Below, piece after piece: positions 1-6,457 of a DNA stretch of 8,113 nucleotides; within the stretch, counting starts at the first letter, position 1; every line of letters begins with the position of its first letter. A program made the translations under genes and the position numbers. The DNA comes from an uncultured bacterium (GTDB lineage Bacteria; Bacillota; Clostridia; UBA1381). The notes below the pieces were generated by a model. The model ran no database searches. It was given only the letters and a program-made list of their open reading frames with translations, and was not told the origin of the DNA. The stretch is from contig CAJMRL010000045.1 of assembly GCA_905215805.1 (NCBI GenBank), positions 1-8,113 of the forward strand. The letters are read 5' to 3'.

Positions 1-46
1 CTGATTTTACTAAAAACAAAGGTTTAATGTGTCCGTTATCTTGACA
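1..46. mobile_element. Possible end of a second insertion element
   Basis: On the minus strand the intron-encoded reverse transcriptase matches its family up to the Ser-His-Ile residues at about position 54, then becomes unrelated and meets a stop codon. None of the three forward frames beyond that point restores the expected maturase sequence, so a simple frameshift does not explain it. The new sequence begins near TGTCAAGATAACGGACACA, a TG-starting terminus like that of many insertion sequences. No transposase gene, partner inverted repeat or target duplication is visible, because the window ends here. The family cannot be named. A deletion junction or an assembly join is an alternative. 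Confidence 0.35.
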
Positions 47-1139
47 TAGCACCAATGTGTGAGCACACAATATACTTGTTACTCTTTTTAACAGCTTTTA
101 TCTTGAATCCAAGAAAGTTTGAGTATTTCTTTCTAAGATTGATAACCTTAGATTTTTCCTCGCTGATTTCAAGTTTAAGCCTGTCTTGTAGCCATTGTCT
201 GACTGCGATAAATATTTTATCTGCTGTCTCACGATTTCTACAGAATATTTTGAAATCGTCAGCATACCTTATGATAAACATTTCTTTCAAATTGCTTTTT
301 CGCAAAACCTTGTATACGTTTCCTCTGTTGATATGCCCATTTCCATAATCATATATTTTAATGTTTTTATGTGTCGGCATAGTTTCCCATTGACTACTTA
401 TCCACCAATCCAGTTCGTTTAGGACAATGTTTGCAAGCAGGGGTGACAAAATTCCTCCTTGCGGTGTTCCTTTGGTCGGATAAATCTTATCACCATTTGG
501 CATTATTACAGGAGCTTTAAGCATTGCTTTAATTATGCAAATCAGCTTTTTATCCCGTATGCCCATTGTCCACATTTGTTTCACCAATTTTGAATGGTCT
601 ACGTTGTCAAAGAAACCTTTAATATCAACATCAACTACAAAGTGCAAATGTTGAAGCTGTATGATGTTTCGGCATTGCGCTATTGCATGTTCCGCCGATT
701 TATTCGGACGGAACCCGTTCGAGTGTCTATGAAACTTTGCTTCACATATTGGCTCAAGCACTTGTAGAATACATTGTTGTATAAGTCTGTCAATAATTGT
801 AGGAATACCAAGTGGACGTTTCTTTCCGTTTGGTTTTGGTATTTCCACCCTTTTTACAGGCTTTGGCTGATACCATCTTAGTTTTTGCTGAATTATATCA
901 ATATACGAATTTATTGGGATTTTCTCAATATCCGTAATATTGGCTCCGTCAACGCCGCTTGTATTACTTCCACCGTTGCGCTTGATATTTCTGTATGCCA
1001 GTCGTATATTACTTTCGTCGGAAATGATTTCCATAAGATTTGTAAAGATTTTATTTCCTTTACTATCTGCATACAATTTATCAAGCACTGTTTGCATATC
1101 GTAATATTCTGCATGACGGAGCTTTTTCCGCTTTGTCAT
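36..1139 (-). CDS. ltrA: Group II intron reverse transcriptase/maturase, C-terminally truncated
   Basis: This is the intron-encoded protein that helps the intron RNA splice and copies it into DNA targets. The ATG at 1139 is chosen because AAAGGAGG lies 8 bases upstream; the frame is open further upstream but without a ribosome site. In the 367 residues seen, the N-terminal region contains AEYYDMQ (about 10-16). The RT fingers and palm include PKPNGKKRPLGIP (101-113), the VDIKGFFDNVDH block (171-182), GTPQGGILSPLLAN (224-237) and the catalytic YADD (292-295). RT domain 7 ends at NFLGFKI (341-347). Full-length relatives continue with a thumb/maturase X domain and often D or endonuclease domains. 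Here only a short tail follows and all of that is missing, with foreign-looking residues GAMSR before the stop. Splicing activity in cis is therefore doubtful. The symbol is the family name; the product is not shown to be functional. Confidence 0.9.
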   Translation of the reverse strand: MTKRKKLRHAEYYDMQTVLDKLYADSKGNKIFTNLMEIISDESNIRLAYRNIKRNGGSNTSGVDGANITDIEKIPINSYIDIIQQKLRWYQPKPVKRVEIPKPNGKKRPLGIPTIIDRLIQQCILQVLEPICEAKFHRHSNGFRPNKSAEHAIAQCRNIIQLQHLHFVVDVDIKGFFDNVDHSKLVKQMWTMGIRDKKLICIIKAMLKAPVIMPNGDKIYPTKGTPQGGILSPLLANIVLNELDWWISSQWETMPTHKNIKIYDYGNGHINRGNVYKVLRKSNLKEMFIIRYADDFKIFCRNRETADKIFIAVRQWLQDRLKLEISEEKSKVINLRKKYSNFLGFKIKAVKKSNKYIVCSHIGAMSR

Positions 1140-1147
1140 AGGCAACG

Positions 1148-1155
1148 CCTCCTTT
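1148..1155 (-). promoter_or_regulatory. Shine-Dalgarno of the intron-encoded protein
   Basis: AAAGGAGG on the minus strand lies 8 bases before the ATG at 1139. It decides the start against in-frame upstream codons that have no such site. Confidence 0.8.
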
Positions 1156-1439
1156 TGGATTTGTTTTTCTTTGTCATACTCGAAGCTATGATTATCTATA
1201 CCTATAACATATATGAGCAATATTGACTGGTGGCTATCCCTCTGCTATGTTATCCATAGTTTCATCGGTACTGTGCCACCGCTCTCCGTTGAATAAAATT
1301 GAGTTCACTCAGTTTCCTTTGCTCAATTAGAACTGTTTCCTCAATAACGTACTCTGCGTAATCAGATTGATATACGTTCCAACATTTCCGCGTTCCAATA
1401 ATCCTATCTGTACATATATACTTAGGTGTCTGCTCTAAT

Positions 1440-1445
1440 CCTGTC
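1440..1445 (-). other. EBS1 (exon-binding site 1) of the intron
   Basis: GACAGG on the minus strand is an exact complement of the last six exon bases, CCTGTC. It lies in the loop of a hairpin whose arms are GGTGCTG and CAGACACC. Location and pairing both fit the EBS1 role, which defines the 5' splice site and the retrohoming target. Confidence 0.8.
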
Positions 1446-1492
1446 AGCTTGACAGCACCTGTAATGCTGTAAGGTATTTCATACTTGCCCTT

Positions 1493-1502
1493 TTTACTTT
1501 AC
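1493..1502 (-). other. EBS2 candidate of the intron (two overlapping choices)
   Basis: The minus strand reads GTAAAGTAAA here. Either GTAAA (plus positions 1498-1502 or 1493-1497) would pair with exon TTTAC at -8 to -12 from the splice site. The distance of about 50 bases upstream of EBS1 in the RNA is as expected for EBS2. The sequence cannot decide which copy is used. Confidence 0.55.
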
Positions 1503-1859
1503 CTCACTGACCACTCTGAAGAGTGCCGCTGCATTTCTACAGCGTCTACATATAGACTTGTGAATTCGCAGTTTTTGTCAGGCATCTCAGCCATTCTCAC
1601 CATATATATTTTATAGACCTCCGGCATATCAGCAACATATCCCACCTCTGGGATACTTTCGTGTAATATTTATCTATTTCTTACGGCTGCTTTCTGCCGA
1701 CTTCACCGAGCTTATGACACTTGACTATTACGCATCAAATGCCATTCGGAGTATTAAGGCGGAGTTTCAAGGCGTTACCCTATCATTCCACCAGTCGGAT
1801 TATCAGTTCTCCTAAACTGAAAACTTTTACGTTCTTTGTTTAGTGCATAAGCTTTTCAC

Positions 1860-3959
1860 TTATGAACGCGTCGCACGACAGGTGTAAATCGTATATCCCT
1901 GTGATGTGCAGGTCGGCTCAACGACCTGTTTCTCATAGTTATGCGGAAGCACTTCGGTATAATCCGAAACATAACTATCGCCGCAGTCCTCACATGTGTA
2001 CGTGGTGAAGCCCATTGTTGTACATGTTGCCGGGGTTACAGCAGCTTTATAGCTGTGCGGTTTCTTGTCGGTATAGTCGCTCTTATAGCTGTCACCGCAC
2101 TCTGTACAAGTGTATGTTGTATATCCAAGCTCCGTACAAGTAGCCGGAGTTACAACGCTCTCATAGTGGTGAGCAGTCATGTCGGTGTAATTGCCAATAT
2201 ACGAGTCACCGCAGCTGTCGCACGTATATGTCGTAAAGCCCATCGCAGTACAGCTCGGCAAGGTTATCGACTCCGAATACTGGTGACCTGTAGGCATTTC
2301 AAGTATTGCTCCGCATGATGTACACGTCTGCGGTTCTGTACAAGTCGCGGCAGCTCCGGGTGTGTGTCCCGTTGCCGAAATTGCCTGTATCATCTTCTCG
2401 TCACAGTGCTTGCAGTGATACTCCATAACACCTTCACTCTCACAGGTGGAGCTTGTGACTGTACGTCCGTTATCCCATTCATGACCTGTAGGGTCGGTAT
2501 AGTCGCTTATGTACACATCACCGCACTCGGCACAAGTGTATGTCGTGAAGCCCTTTGTTGTACAGCCCGGAGCAGTGACCTTTTCTCTGTAGTCATGCTT
2601 TGCAAGAGGGGTAAGGTCTGTGATGTAGCTGTAATTACAATTGATACACGTATGTTCCGTATAGCCGTTCATGATACAAGTAGCCGGAACAACATTTTCT
2701 GTGTAGCTGTGGTCTGTCATGGACGTTGTTTCTGTGTAGTAGCTGCCGCACTTTTTGCACATATGCAGCTCTAAGCCGCCTTGCTGACAGCTTGCCTCGC
2801 GTATCACGATGGAGTTATAGTCGTGACCGACTGCCGGAGTATAATTCGTTTTCATAAGCGCTCCACACTCCGAACACTGGAAACGGTCATATCCTAAAGC
2901 CGTACATGAAGGAGCGATACTCTCTAAGTAACGGTAATCGTGAACATGAATGTCGTTCGTATTATTCGATCCGCTGTCGCTGTCGCTGTCGGCAAGCAGC
3001 CATACATAGCTGACGCCGTTCTCTGTCATGCTCTCTCCGTTGCAGCTGTATTTTATTTCGTAATATACGGGATAGTAGCCTGCATCTGTGTAATTCGGCG
3101 CTGACGTTAAACTACAATCATCGGCTTCCGTGCCGTAGCGGATACTTGTATTCACTCCGCTGTCTGAAAGGTCGGTAACGGTAACAGTGTGAGCCTGTCC
3201 GTCCACTTCTCCGTAATAGCTCTGAACGACCGACTTTGCAGCGGCATAAGTATTCTTCGTATATCCGCAGTCCCCGCATTCTCCGGTGATGTGAAAACGC
3301 TGGTTTCCAAGCTCTCCGTCAACTTTTTCATTGAAATTGTGCTTGTCCTGCTGTTCCTCGGCTCTTGCGTGAGTTCCCTTACAAAACTGACAATACTGTC
3401 CGGCTTTAAGTATGGTTGTATGATACTTGCTGTCGTAATGTTCATATGTTGTATTGTCGAAGTCCCGAAAAAAGTTGTAATCGCAAGAGTTCAGAATGTA
3501 TATGTTCTTGCTGAACGCATGACTGCCTGTCCCCTCCGTTGCGTTTATCGTACCACAGTTCTGGCACACACTCTTGCTCCAATGGTACGACGAGTAGTAT
3601 GCATCAACTCCCGGTGTTCCGCTGTCTGTGTTACCTTGTGTAACTCCATCAAGACATATCCCGTCTGAGAATTTGACACCGCGGTTCAAGGCTGTTTCTC
3701 CCGACTTTGTATACTCAGGAACACGATATATCAGCTGAGTTGTCTCCATATCACATACGGGACAATATATCGTTTCGTAAGTTGTGGTCGCGTTAATATC
3801 GAATTCATTCGTGCGTCCGTTTGCTTCCATCCACACATCAGCCGGATCAACGTACTCGTTTGACTGTGCCGCATATGATATTACCGGCATTGTACCAAGG
3901 AGCGTTATTGCTGCCAATGCTCCCGATATTATTTTGTGTATTTTACTCTTTGTTCTCAT
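1860..3959 (-). CDS. Secreted His/Cys-repeat protein, interrupted by the group II intron
   Basis: The function is unknown; it is probably an exported surface or extracellular protein. The ATG at 3959 has GGAGGG 8 bases upstream. Residues 1-31 form a signal peptide with a basic start, a hydrophobic stretch and a YAA cleavage site. Residues about 60-235 are Cys-rich, with pairs CPVC (66-69), CQNC (132-135), CQFC (190-193) and CGDCG (228-232). Residues about 245-320 (YGEVDGQAHTVTV to TDAGYYPVYYEIKY) resemble MBG-type Ig-like domains of Firmicutes surface proteins. A Ser/Asp/Asn linker (323-336) leads into ten repeats with His at 340, 379, 417, 455, 493, 532, 559, 597, 635 and 673. The reading ends in RATRS, which is intron sequence: the real exon ends at 1877 after TGT C. 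No LPXTG motif or C-terminal membrane anchor is seen; if there is one it lies in the 3' exon outside the window. It follows the mobilisation genes, so it may be cargo or help with cell contact, but this is only inferred from position. Confidence 0.85.
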   Translation of the reverse strand: MRTKSKIHKIISGALAAITLLGTMPVISYAAQSNEYVDPADVWMEANGRTNEFDINATTTYETIYCPVCDMETTQLIYRVPEYTKSGETALNRGVKFSDGICLDGVTQGNTDSGTPGVDAYYSSYHWSKSVCQNCGTINATEGTGSHAFSKNIYILNSCDYNFFRDFDNTTYEHYDSKYHTTILKAGQYCQFCKGTHARAEEQQDKHNFNEKVDGELGNQRFHITGECGDCGYTKNTYAAAKSVVQSYYGEVDGQAHTVTVTDLSDSGVNTSIRYGTEADDCSLTSAPNYTDAGYYPVYYEIKYSCNGESMTENGVSYVWLLADSDSDSGSNNTNDIHVHDYRYLESIAPSCTALGYDRFQCSECGALMKTNYTPAVGHDYNSIVIREASCQQGGLELHMCKKCGSYYTETTSMTDHSYTENVVPATCIMNGYTEHTCINCNYSYITDLTPLAKHDYREKVTAPGCTTKGFTTYTCAECGDVYISDYTDPTGHEWDNGRTVTSSTCESEGVMEYHCKHCDEKMIQAISATGHTPGAAATCTEPQTCTSCGAILEMPTGHQYSESITLPSCTAMGFTTYTCDSCGDSYIGNYTDMTAHHYESVVTPATCTELGYTTYTCTECGDSYKSDYTDKKPHSYKAAVTPATCTTMGFTTYTCEDCGDSYVSDYTEVLPHNYEKQVVEPTCTSQGYTIYTCRATRS
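1877..1888 (-). other. Exon-side intron target, IBS1 and IBS2
   Basis: IBS1 is CCTGTC (1877-1882, the last six exon bases on the minus strand). IBS2 is TTTAC (1884-1888). They are separated by one base, the usual layout, and each has a complementary stretch in the intron. The site falls inside the coding repeats of the secreted protein, one base into codon 695. Confidence 0.72.
1878..2942 (-). repeat. Ten tandem 38-residue coding repeats (His + three Cys per unit)
   Basis: Unit spacing measured from His to His is 39, 38, 38, 38, 39, 27, 38, 38 and 38 residues. A typical unit reads His-x-Tyr, then Pro-x-Cys-Thr, a Gly-Tyr/Phe-Thr-x-Tyr-Thr-Cys block, x-x-Cys-Gly-Asp-Ser-Tyr and an Asp-Tyr-Thr end. 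Unit six is short (27 residues). The last four units are the most alike, which suggests recent duplication. One His plus three Cys per unit would suit a bound metal ion, but that is inference. The final unit is cut by the intron after its second Cys. Confidence 0.85.
2973..2990 (-). repeat. Three copies of a hexanucleotide in the linker
   Basis: Plus-strand GCTGTC occurs three times in a row and encodes alternating Asp and Ser in the linker before the repeat region. Such in-frame hexamers can change copy number by slippage, altering linker length without a frameshift. Confidence 0.5.
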
Positions 3960-3985
3960 TTTAAAATCCCTCCATGGATAATATT

Positions 3986-4014
3986 TTTAAATAAGCTTAT
4001 TTTTTTGATGTAAA
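3986..4014 (-). promoter_or_regulatory. Candidate promoter of the secreted-protein gene
   Basis: Minus-strand TTTACA (4009-4014) and TTTAAA (3986-3991) are 17 bases apart, upstream of the start at 3959. Each differs from the sigma-A consensus, so the call is weak. It is supported by the AT-rich context, the terminator-like hairpin just before it, and the 99-base gap, which is wide for this compact gene set. Confidence 0.35.
3989..4002. promoter_or_regulatory. 14-bp perfect palindrome, possible operator
   Basis: AAATAAGCTTATTT is perfectly self-complementary and lies across the spacer and -10 of the candidate promoter of the secreted-protein gene. That position suits a dimeric repressor. No cognate regulator is in the window. 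Confidence 0.4.
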
Positions 4015-4032
4015 ATCCGCCTATTACGGCGG
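4011..4032 (-). terminator. Weak hairpin terminator after the mobilisation operon
   Basis: On the minus strand CCGCC, loop GTAATA, GGCGG is followed by ATTTTA. The stem is short but GC-only and the T-run is imperfect. It lies 27 bases after the stop of the PcfB-like gene and before the next gene's candidate promoter. Confidence 0.4.
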
Positions 4033-4058
4033 CACATACAGTTTCCTTAAATAGCATA

Positions 4059-4712
4059 TCATCTTTGAACTCCTCGTCCTCTCTTATTGGATTTAGTTCT
4101 TGAGCGAACCGGAGCTTTACCGTCTGCTACACGCCGAGCCTTTATATCATTTATCCTGACCTTGACCGAGTTCTTAGTATTTCTGTCCGCTCTCTCCGTA
4201 TCCCCGCGCTTTGTATATCTGTGCTCTGACCGATAATCTCTTGCGCGGAGAGCTGAGTTTTTTTCCTTCGTCCTGTCAACATCATGCTGTGAGTTATCCG
4301 CATCCGCCCTGTCGTCAAAACTGTTCTTTTCTTCTGCTGCCGGAGTCGTATAACCGAGTTTCTCCATAATATAATTGAGCTTTGTCACGTCCTCCTGCTT
4401 TGCTATTACATCACAAAGTCCCGTATTGTTCGTTTTATCCGATACCGCTGTGAAAAGAACTCCATATTTCTTCGCTTCCGAATTGAATTTTTTCAGATCT
4501 GCCTCTTTTATCTGTAGGATACATAGCGGCTTATCCGATTTCAAAAGCTGTTTCAAATTAGTCTTACCCTGCATCTTTGACTCATCGTTCATAAGCGCTA
4601 TAATAATAGCGGCAAGATTTTTTGCGCCCAGTGCCGCCAGCTTTGCCGCCGACTCGGTTATCTGTATACCCTCCTTGACCATAAGATCAGCGACTTCTCC
4701 GCTTGTGTTCAT
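4059..4712 (-). CDS. PcfB/DUF3801-family conjugation accessory protein
   Basis: This is a relaxase-associated cytoplasmic protein. In the pCF10 conjugation system the family member PcfB acts with the relaxase and delivers the processed DNA to the VirD4-type coupling protein; I infer the same role here. The ATG at 4712 has GGAGGT 8 bases upstream, inside the relaxase gene, and the two genes overlap by 26 bases. Residues about 1-130 form the folded part, with a conserved-looking AAKLAALGAKNLAAIIIALM segment (22-41), LKQLLKSDKPLCILQIKEADLKKF (53-76) and a VTKLNYIMEKLGY end (113-125). Residues about 130-217 are a charged tail rich in Arg, Lys and Asp, probably disordered and able to bind DNA or partners. 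A coupling protein gene would normally follow; here a secreted-protein gene does instead. Confidence 0.82.
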   Translation of the reverse strand: MNTSGEVADLMVKEGIQITESAAKLAALGAKNLAAIIIALMNDESKMQGKTNLKQLLKSDKPLCILQIKEADLKKFNSEAKKYGVLFTAVSDKTNNTGLCDVIAKQEDVTKLNYIMEKLGYTTPAAEEKNSFDDRADADNSQHDVDRTKEKNSALRARDYRSEHRYTKRGDTERADRNTKNSVKVRINDIKARRVADGKAPVRSRTKSNKRGRGVQR

Positions 4713-6036
4713 GCTTTGATACCTCCGTTTCCTTTATCGCTTCTTTCTGTAAAGCCTGTGCCTGCTGATATTTTTCTTTAAGCTTTTCTGCGTCTGCAAA
4801 TATCGCCTTGCACATTCGGACATCTGAGCGGCACTCCTTGAGAATACCGTTGATGACCGTGACCTGCCTTGTGATCTTCTCTTTCCCTTGCTCATCCTCA
4901 CTATTCCTTTCCTTATATAGATTCTTTCTCTGCTCGACTAAATCATTGATCCTCGCCTCCCTCTCCTTATGAAATACACTCAGCTGCTCTGACGTCTCAA
5001 TATTGTTATCATAAAGAAATCGAAATTGCTTCTGATACCGCTCCATTTTTATGAGCTCATCGCGCATGAAAAAAGACACCCTCTGCGGTGTCCTACGTTT
5101 TCGTATTTTCTTGAACAGATAGAGATAATGAAAATACAGCGCCTGAAAGCCCTTGAGTTTCTTTCTCGGTGCTTTATGTATATTTCCTCTTACTTTATAT
5201 GTTTTTCTAATCTGCGACGGCTGCATTATATGGATACCGTTCTGCTGTGCTATTATCCGCTGTCTGATAGCTTCTTCGGCATACTCGGCACCTAACTTGT
5301 CAAGCCTCACCGGGCGTTTGCCGAACGGCGGTATTATTGATGTGTACTTTATATTTTCACTCCTGCGATGTACCACATACCCGCGCCGTTTCAGCTCTCG
5401 CCAAAACATCTGCATAGTTGGCGAAGCTTTGATTATTTCATCAAGCTCCTCTCTGACCTGTCCGCGTATAGTCGGCTTGCCATCGTTTACAGCCTTCCAC
5501 TCGGCATAATGCATCCCCTTGTGCTGCGGATCGTCTATAACCGAAAGTCCGTATTCACGACACAGTCTGTCGGAGACTTTGCGTATCTCATTATAATAAC
5601 TCTTTGGTGTTGAACGGAATTTACCGCCGTCAACGAATGATACCGAGTTTACAACCATGTGATTATGGATATGGTGCCTATCCAAATGCGTACCGATAAC
5701 GACTTCAAACCTGTCCCCGAAACATTCCTGTGCAAATTCCACGCCTATCTTATGCGCCAGCTCCGGTGTTACCTCTCCCGGCCTGAAGCTTTCGATATAA
5801 TGATAAGCGAGAACTTTATCTTCTTTACCATACTTCTTCTTAGTCACCATCATCTCTTTGTATGCAGTCTCAATACTGGAACAATTAATAGCAGTTTCAA
5901 ATAACCTTTGCTCTGTCTTATCCGGATTTGTAACATACTCAATAATATTATCAAGTAAAGTTTTATCCTCATTTGCCGCATACTCCACAGCTCTTTTGAG
6001 TTTACTTCTTACGGCATATACCTTTACAACAGCCAT
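4687..6036 (-). CDS. Relaxase/mobilisation nuclease (MOBP type)
   Basis: This enzyme nicks one strand at oriT, stays bound to the 5' end through a tyrosine and pilots that strand into the recipient. It has 449 residues and an ATG at 6036 with AGAGGTG 8 bases upstream. The N-terminal relaxase domain spans about 1-250. The metal-binding motif is clear: HLDRHHIHNH at 117-126 (His122, His124, His126) followed by Asn130, the HxDxxHxHxH pattern. Two candidate nucleophile tyrosines lie in near-copies, EYAANEDKT (Tyr19) and EYVTNPDKT (Tyr34); the sequence alone does not decide. A basic middle (280-320) could bind DNA, and about 325-445 is charged and helical, probably a coiled coil for partner contact. 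The start overlaps the mobC stop by one base (TGATG) and the end overlaps the pcfB-like gene by 26 bases. The gene looks intact. Confidence 0.93.
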   Translation of the reverse strand: MAVVKVYAVRSKLKRAVEYAANEDKTLLDNIIEYVTNPDKTEQRLFETAINCSSIETAYKEMMVTKKKYGKEDKVLAYHYIESFRPGEVTPELAHKIGVEFAQECFGDRFEVVIGTHLDRHHIHNHMVVNSVSFVDGGKFRSTPKSYYNEIRKVSDRLCREYGLSVIDDPQHKGMHYAEWKAVNDGKPTIRGQVREELDEIIKASPTMQMFWRELKRRGYVVHRRSENIKYTSIIPPFGKRPVRLDKLGAEYAEEAIRQRIIAQQNGIHIMQPSQIRKTYKVRGNIHKAPRKKLKGFQALYFHYLYLFKKIRKRRTPQRVSFFMRDELIKMERYQKQFRFLYDNNIETSEQLSVFHKEREARINDLVEQRKNLYKERNSEDEQGKEKITRQVTVINGILKECRSDVRMCKAIFADAEKLKEKYQQAQALQKEAIKETEVSKHEHKRRSR

Positions 6037-6338
6037 CAGCGTTTCACCTCTCGATATATCTCTCCGAGCAGATGAAGTACCTCTTCAAGCTGCGCCTGCG
6101 ATACTCGGCTCTCTACGTTGACCTTCTTAGCGATCTGATTTATATTATTACCGATATAATTTATCTCACGTATTAGCTGTGCAATATTATTCGGCGGTCT
6201 CGGCTGTATGTCTGCGCCCATGATGAGCTTGCGGATGAACGGCTCCATTTTCAATCCAGCATTTGCAGCCTGTCTTTTTAAGTGTGTATGTTCTGTTTCA
6301 CTTAATCTTACCAATATTGCTGATGTGCGTTTCCTCAC
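6036..6338 (-). CDS. mobC: MobC-like relaxosome accessory protein
   Basis: This small DNA-binding protein of 100 residues is expected to bind oriT and help the relaxase open it. The start is GTG at 6338, supported by GAGGTG 5 bases upstream. The N-terminus (KRTSAILVRLSETEHTHLKRQAANAGLKMEPFIRKLIMG, about 3-41) is a ribbon-helix-helix fold with a strand and two helices. The second half has the typical MobC signature: NIAQLIREINYIGNNINQIAKKVN (51-74), then a C-terminal helix. It lies directly beside the inverted repeats of the likely oriT and is coupled to the relaxase by a TGATG junction, so the proteins are probably made in matched amounts. It could also repress its own operon by binding oriT, as related proteins do. 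Confidence 0.88.
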   Translation of the reverse strand: MRKRTSAILVRLSETEHTHLKRQAANAGLKMEPFIRKLIMGADIQPRPPNNIAQLIREINYIGNNINQIAKKVNVESRVSQAQLEEVLHLLGEIYREVKR

Positions 6339-6368
6339 AAAGTCACCTCATTTCCAACAATTTTATTT

Positions 6369-6451
6369 GGGGTTTTAGGGGGACCACCCCTAACAACTGC
6401 ATTTTGGATAGCAAAATGCTATGCTTGCAAGGTCTATCTAAAAATAGACCT
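6369..6451. other. Likely oriT: three adjacent perfect inverted repeats
   Basis: Three hairpins follow one another upstream of mobC. The first has arms TTAGGGG and CCCCTAA with a 5-base loop (6375-6393). The second has GCATTTTG and CAAAATGC with loop GATAG (6399-6419). The third has AGGTCTAT and ATAGACCT with loop CTAAAA (6430-6451). Between the second and third is the palindrome CTTGCAAG (6424-6431). Inverted repeats beside mobC and the relaxase are the expected makeup of an oriT. The nick position cannot be read with certainty; the TGCTTGCA segment between hairpins is my best guess. The third hairpin could alternatively act as a terminator for the upstream gene, but no T-run follows it on the minus strand. 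Confidence 0.68.
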
Positions 6452-6457
6452 CTTCCG

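Larger units (their letters stand above)
54..1876 (-). mobile_element. Group II intron, 5' part, inserted in the secreted-protein gene
   Basis: This is a retroelement RNA with its own maturase gene. The 5' end is fixed by the sequence GTGCGAC (minus strand, starting at 1876), the usual group II intron start. The intron-encoded protein lies in the expected loop position about 740 bases downstream. The last six bases of the upstream exon (CCTGTC) are complementary to GACAGG in an intron loop, and a second exon-intron pair also fits, so the boundary does not rest on the 5' motif alone. The intron lies in the same orientation as the host gene, so splicing could in principle restore that gene. Domains V and VI and the 3' splice site are not in the window, and the maturase gene is cut short, so the copy may be 3'-truncated. 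I do not assign a subclass. Confidence 0.88.
1140..1876 (-). ncRNA. Group II intron RNA, domains I to IV (5' ribozyme part)
   Basis: This stretch of about 740 bases has no credible gene of its own; it is the structured 5' half of the intron. It starts with GTGCGAC and contains the exon-binding loops described separately. A hairpin with the arms GGTGCTG and CAGACACC (one bulged A) presents the EBS1 bases in its terminal loop, as in the EBS1 stem-loop of domain I. The part nearest the protein gene, about 1225-1310, contains GGAGAGCGGTGGC and other strongly pairing segments and probably covers domains II-III and the base of domain IV. I assigned domains by position and motif only and did not fold the RNA. 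Confidence 0.75.

Noticed and set aside
36..1139. Retron or diversity-generating reverse transcriptase
   Set aside because: The GTGCGAC 5' end, matching EBS/IBS pairs and the family-typical N-terminus identify a group II intron; no msr/msd RNA or template/variable repeat pair is seen.
1878..2942. CRISPR-like regular repeats
   Set aside because: The period is about 114 bases and in frame, with conserved residues rather than conserved DNA; it is a protein repeat.
3189..3668. Plus-strand frame of 159 codons, and a minus-strand frame at 3152-3445
   Set aside because: Both lie inside the secreted-protein gene, whose signal peptide and repeat structure make that frame the real one.
6430..6451. 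Rho-independent terminator of the DpnD/PcfM-like gene
   Set aside because: No T-run follows on the minus strand, and it is one of three similar inverted repeats in an oriT-like setting.
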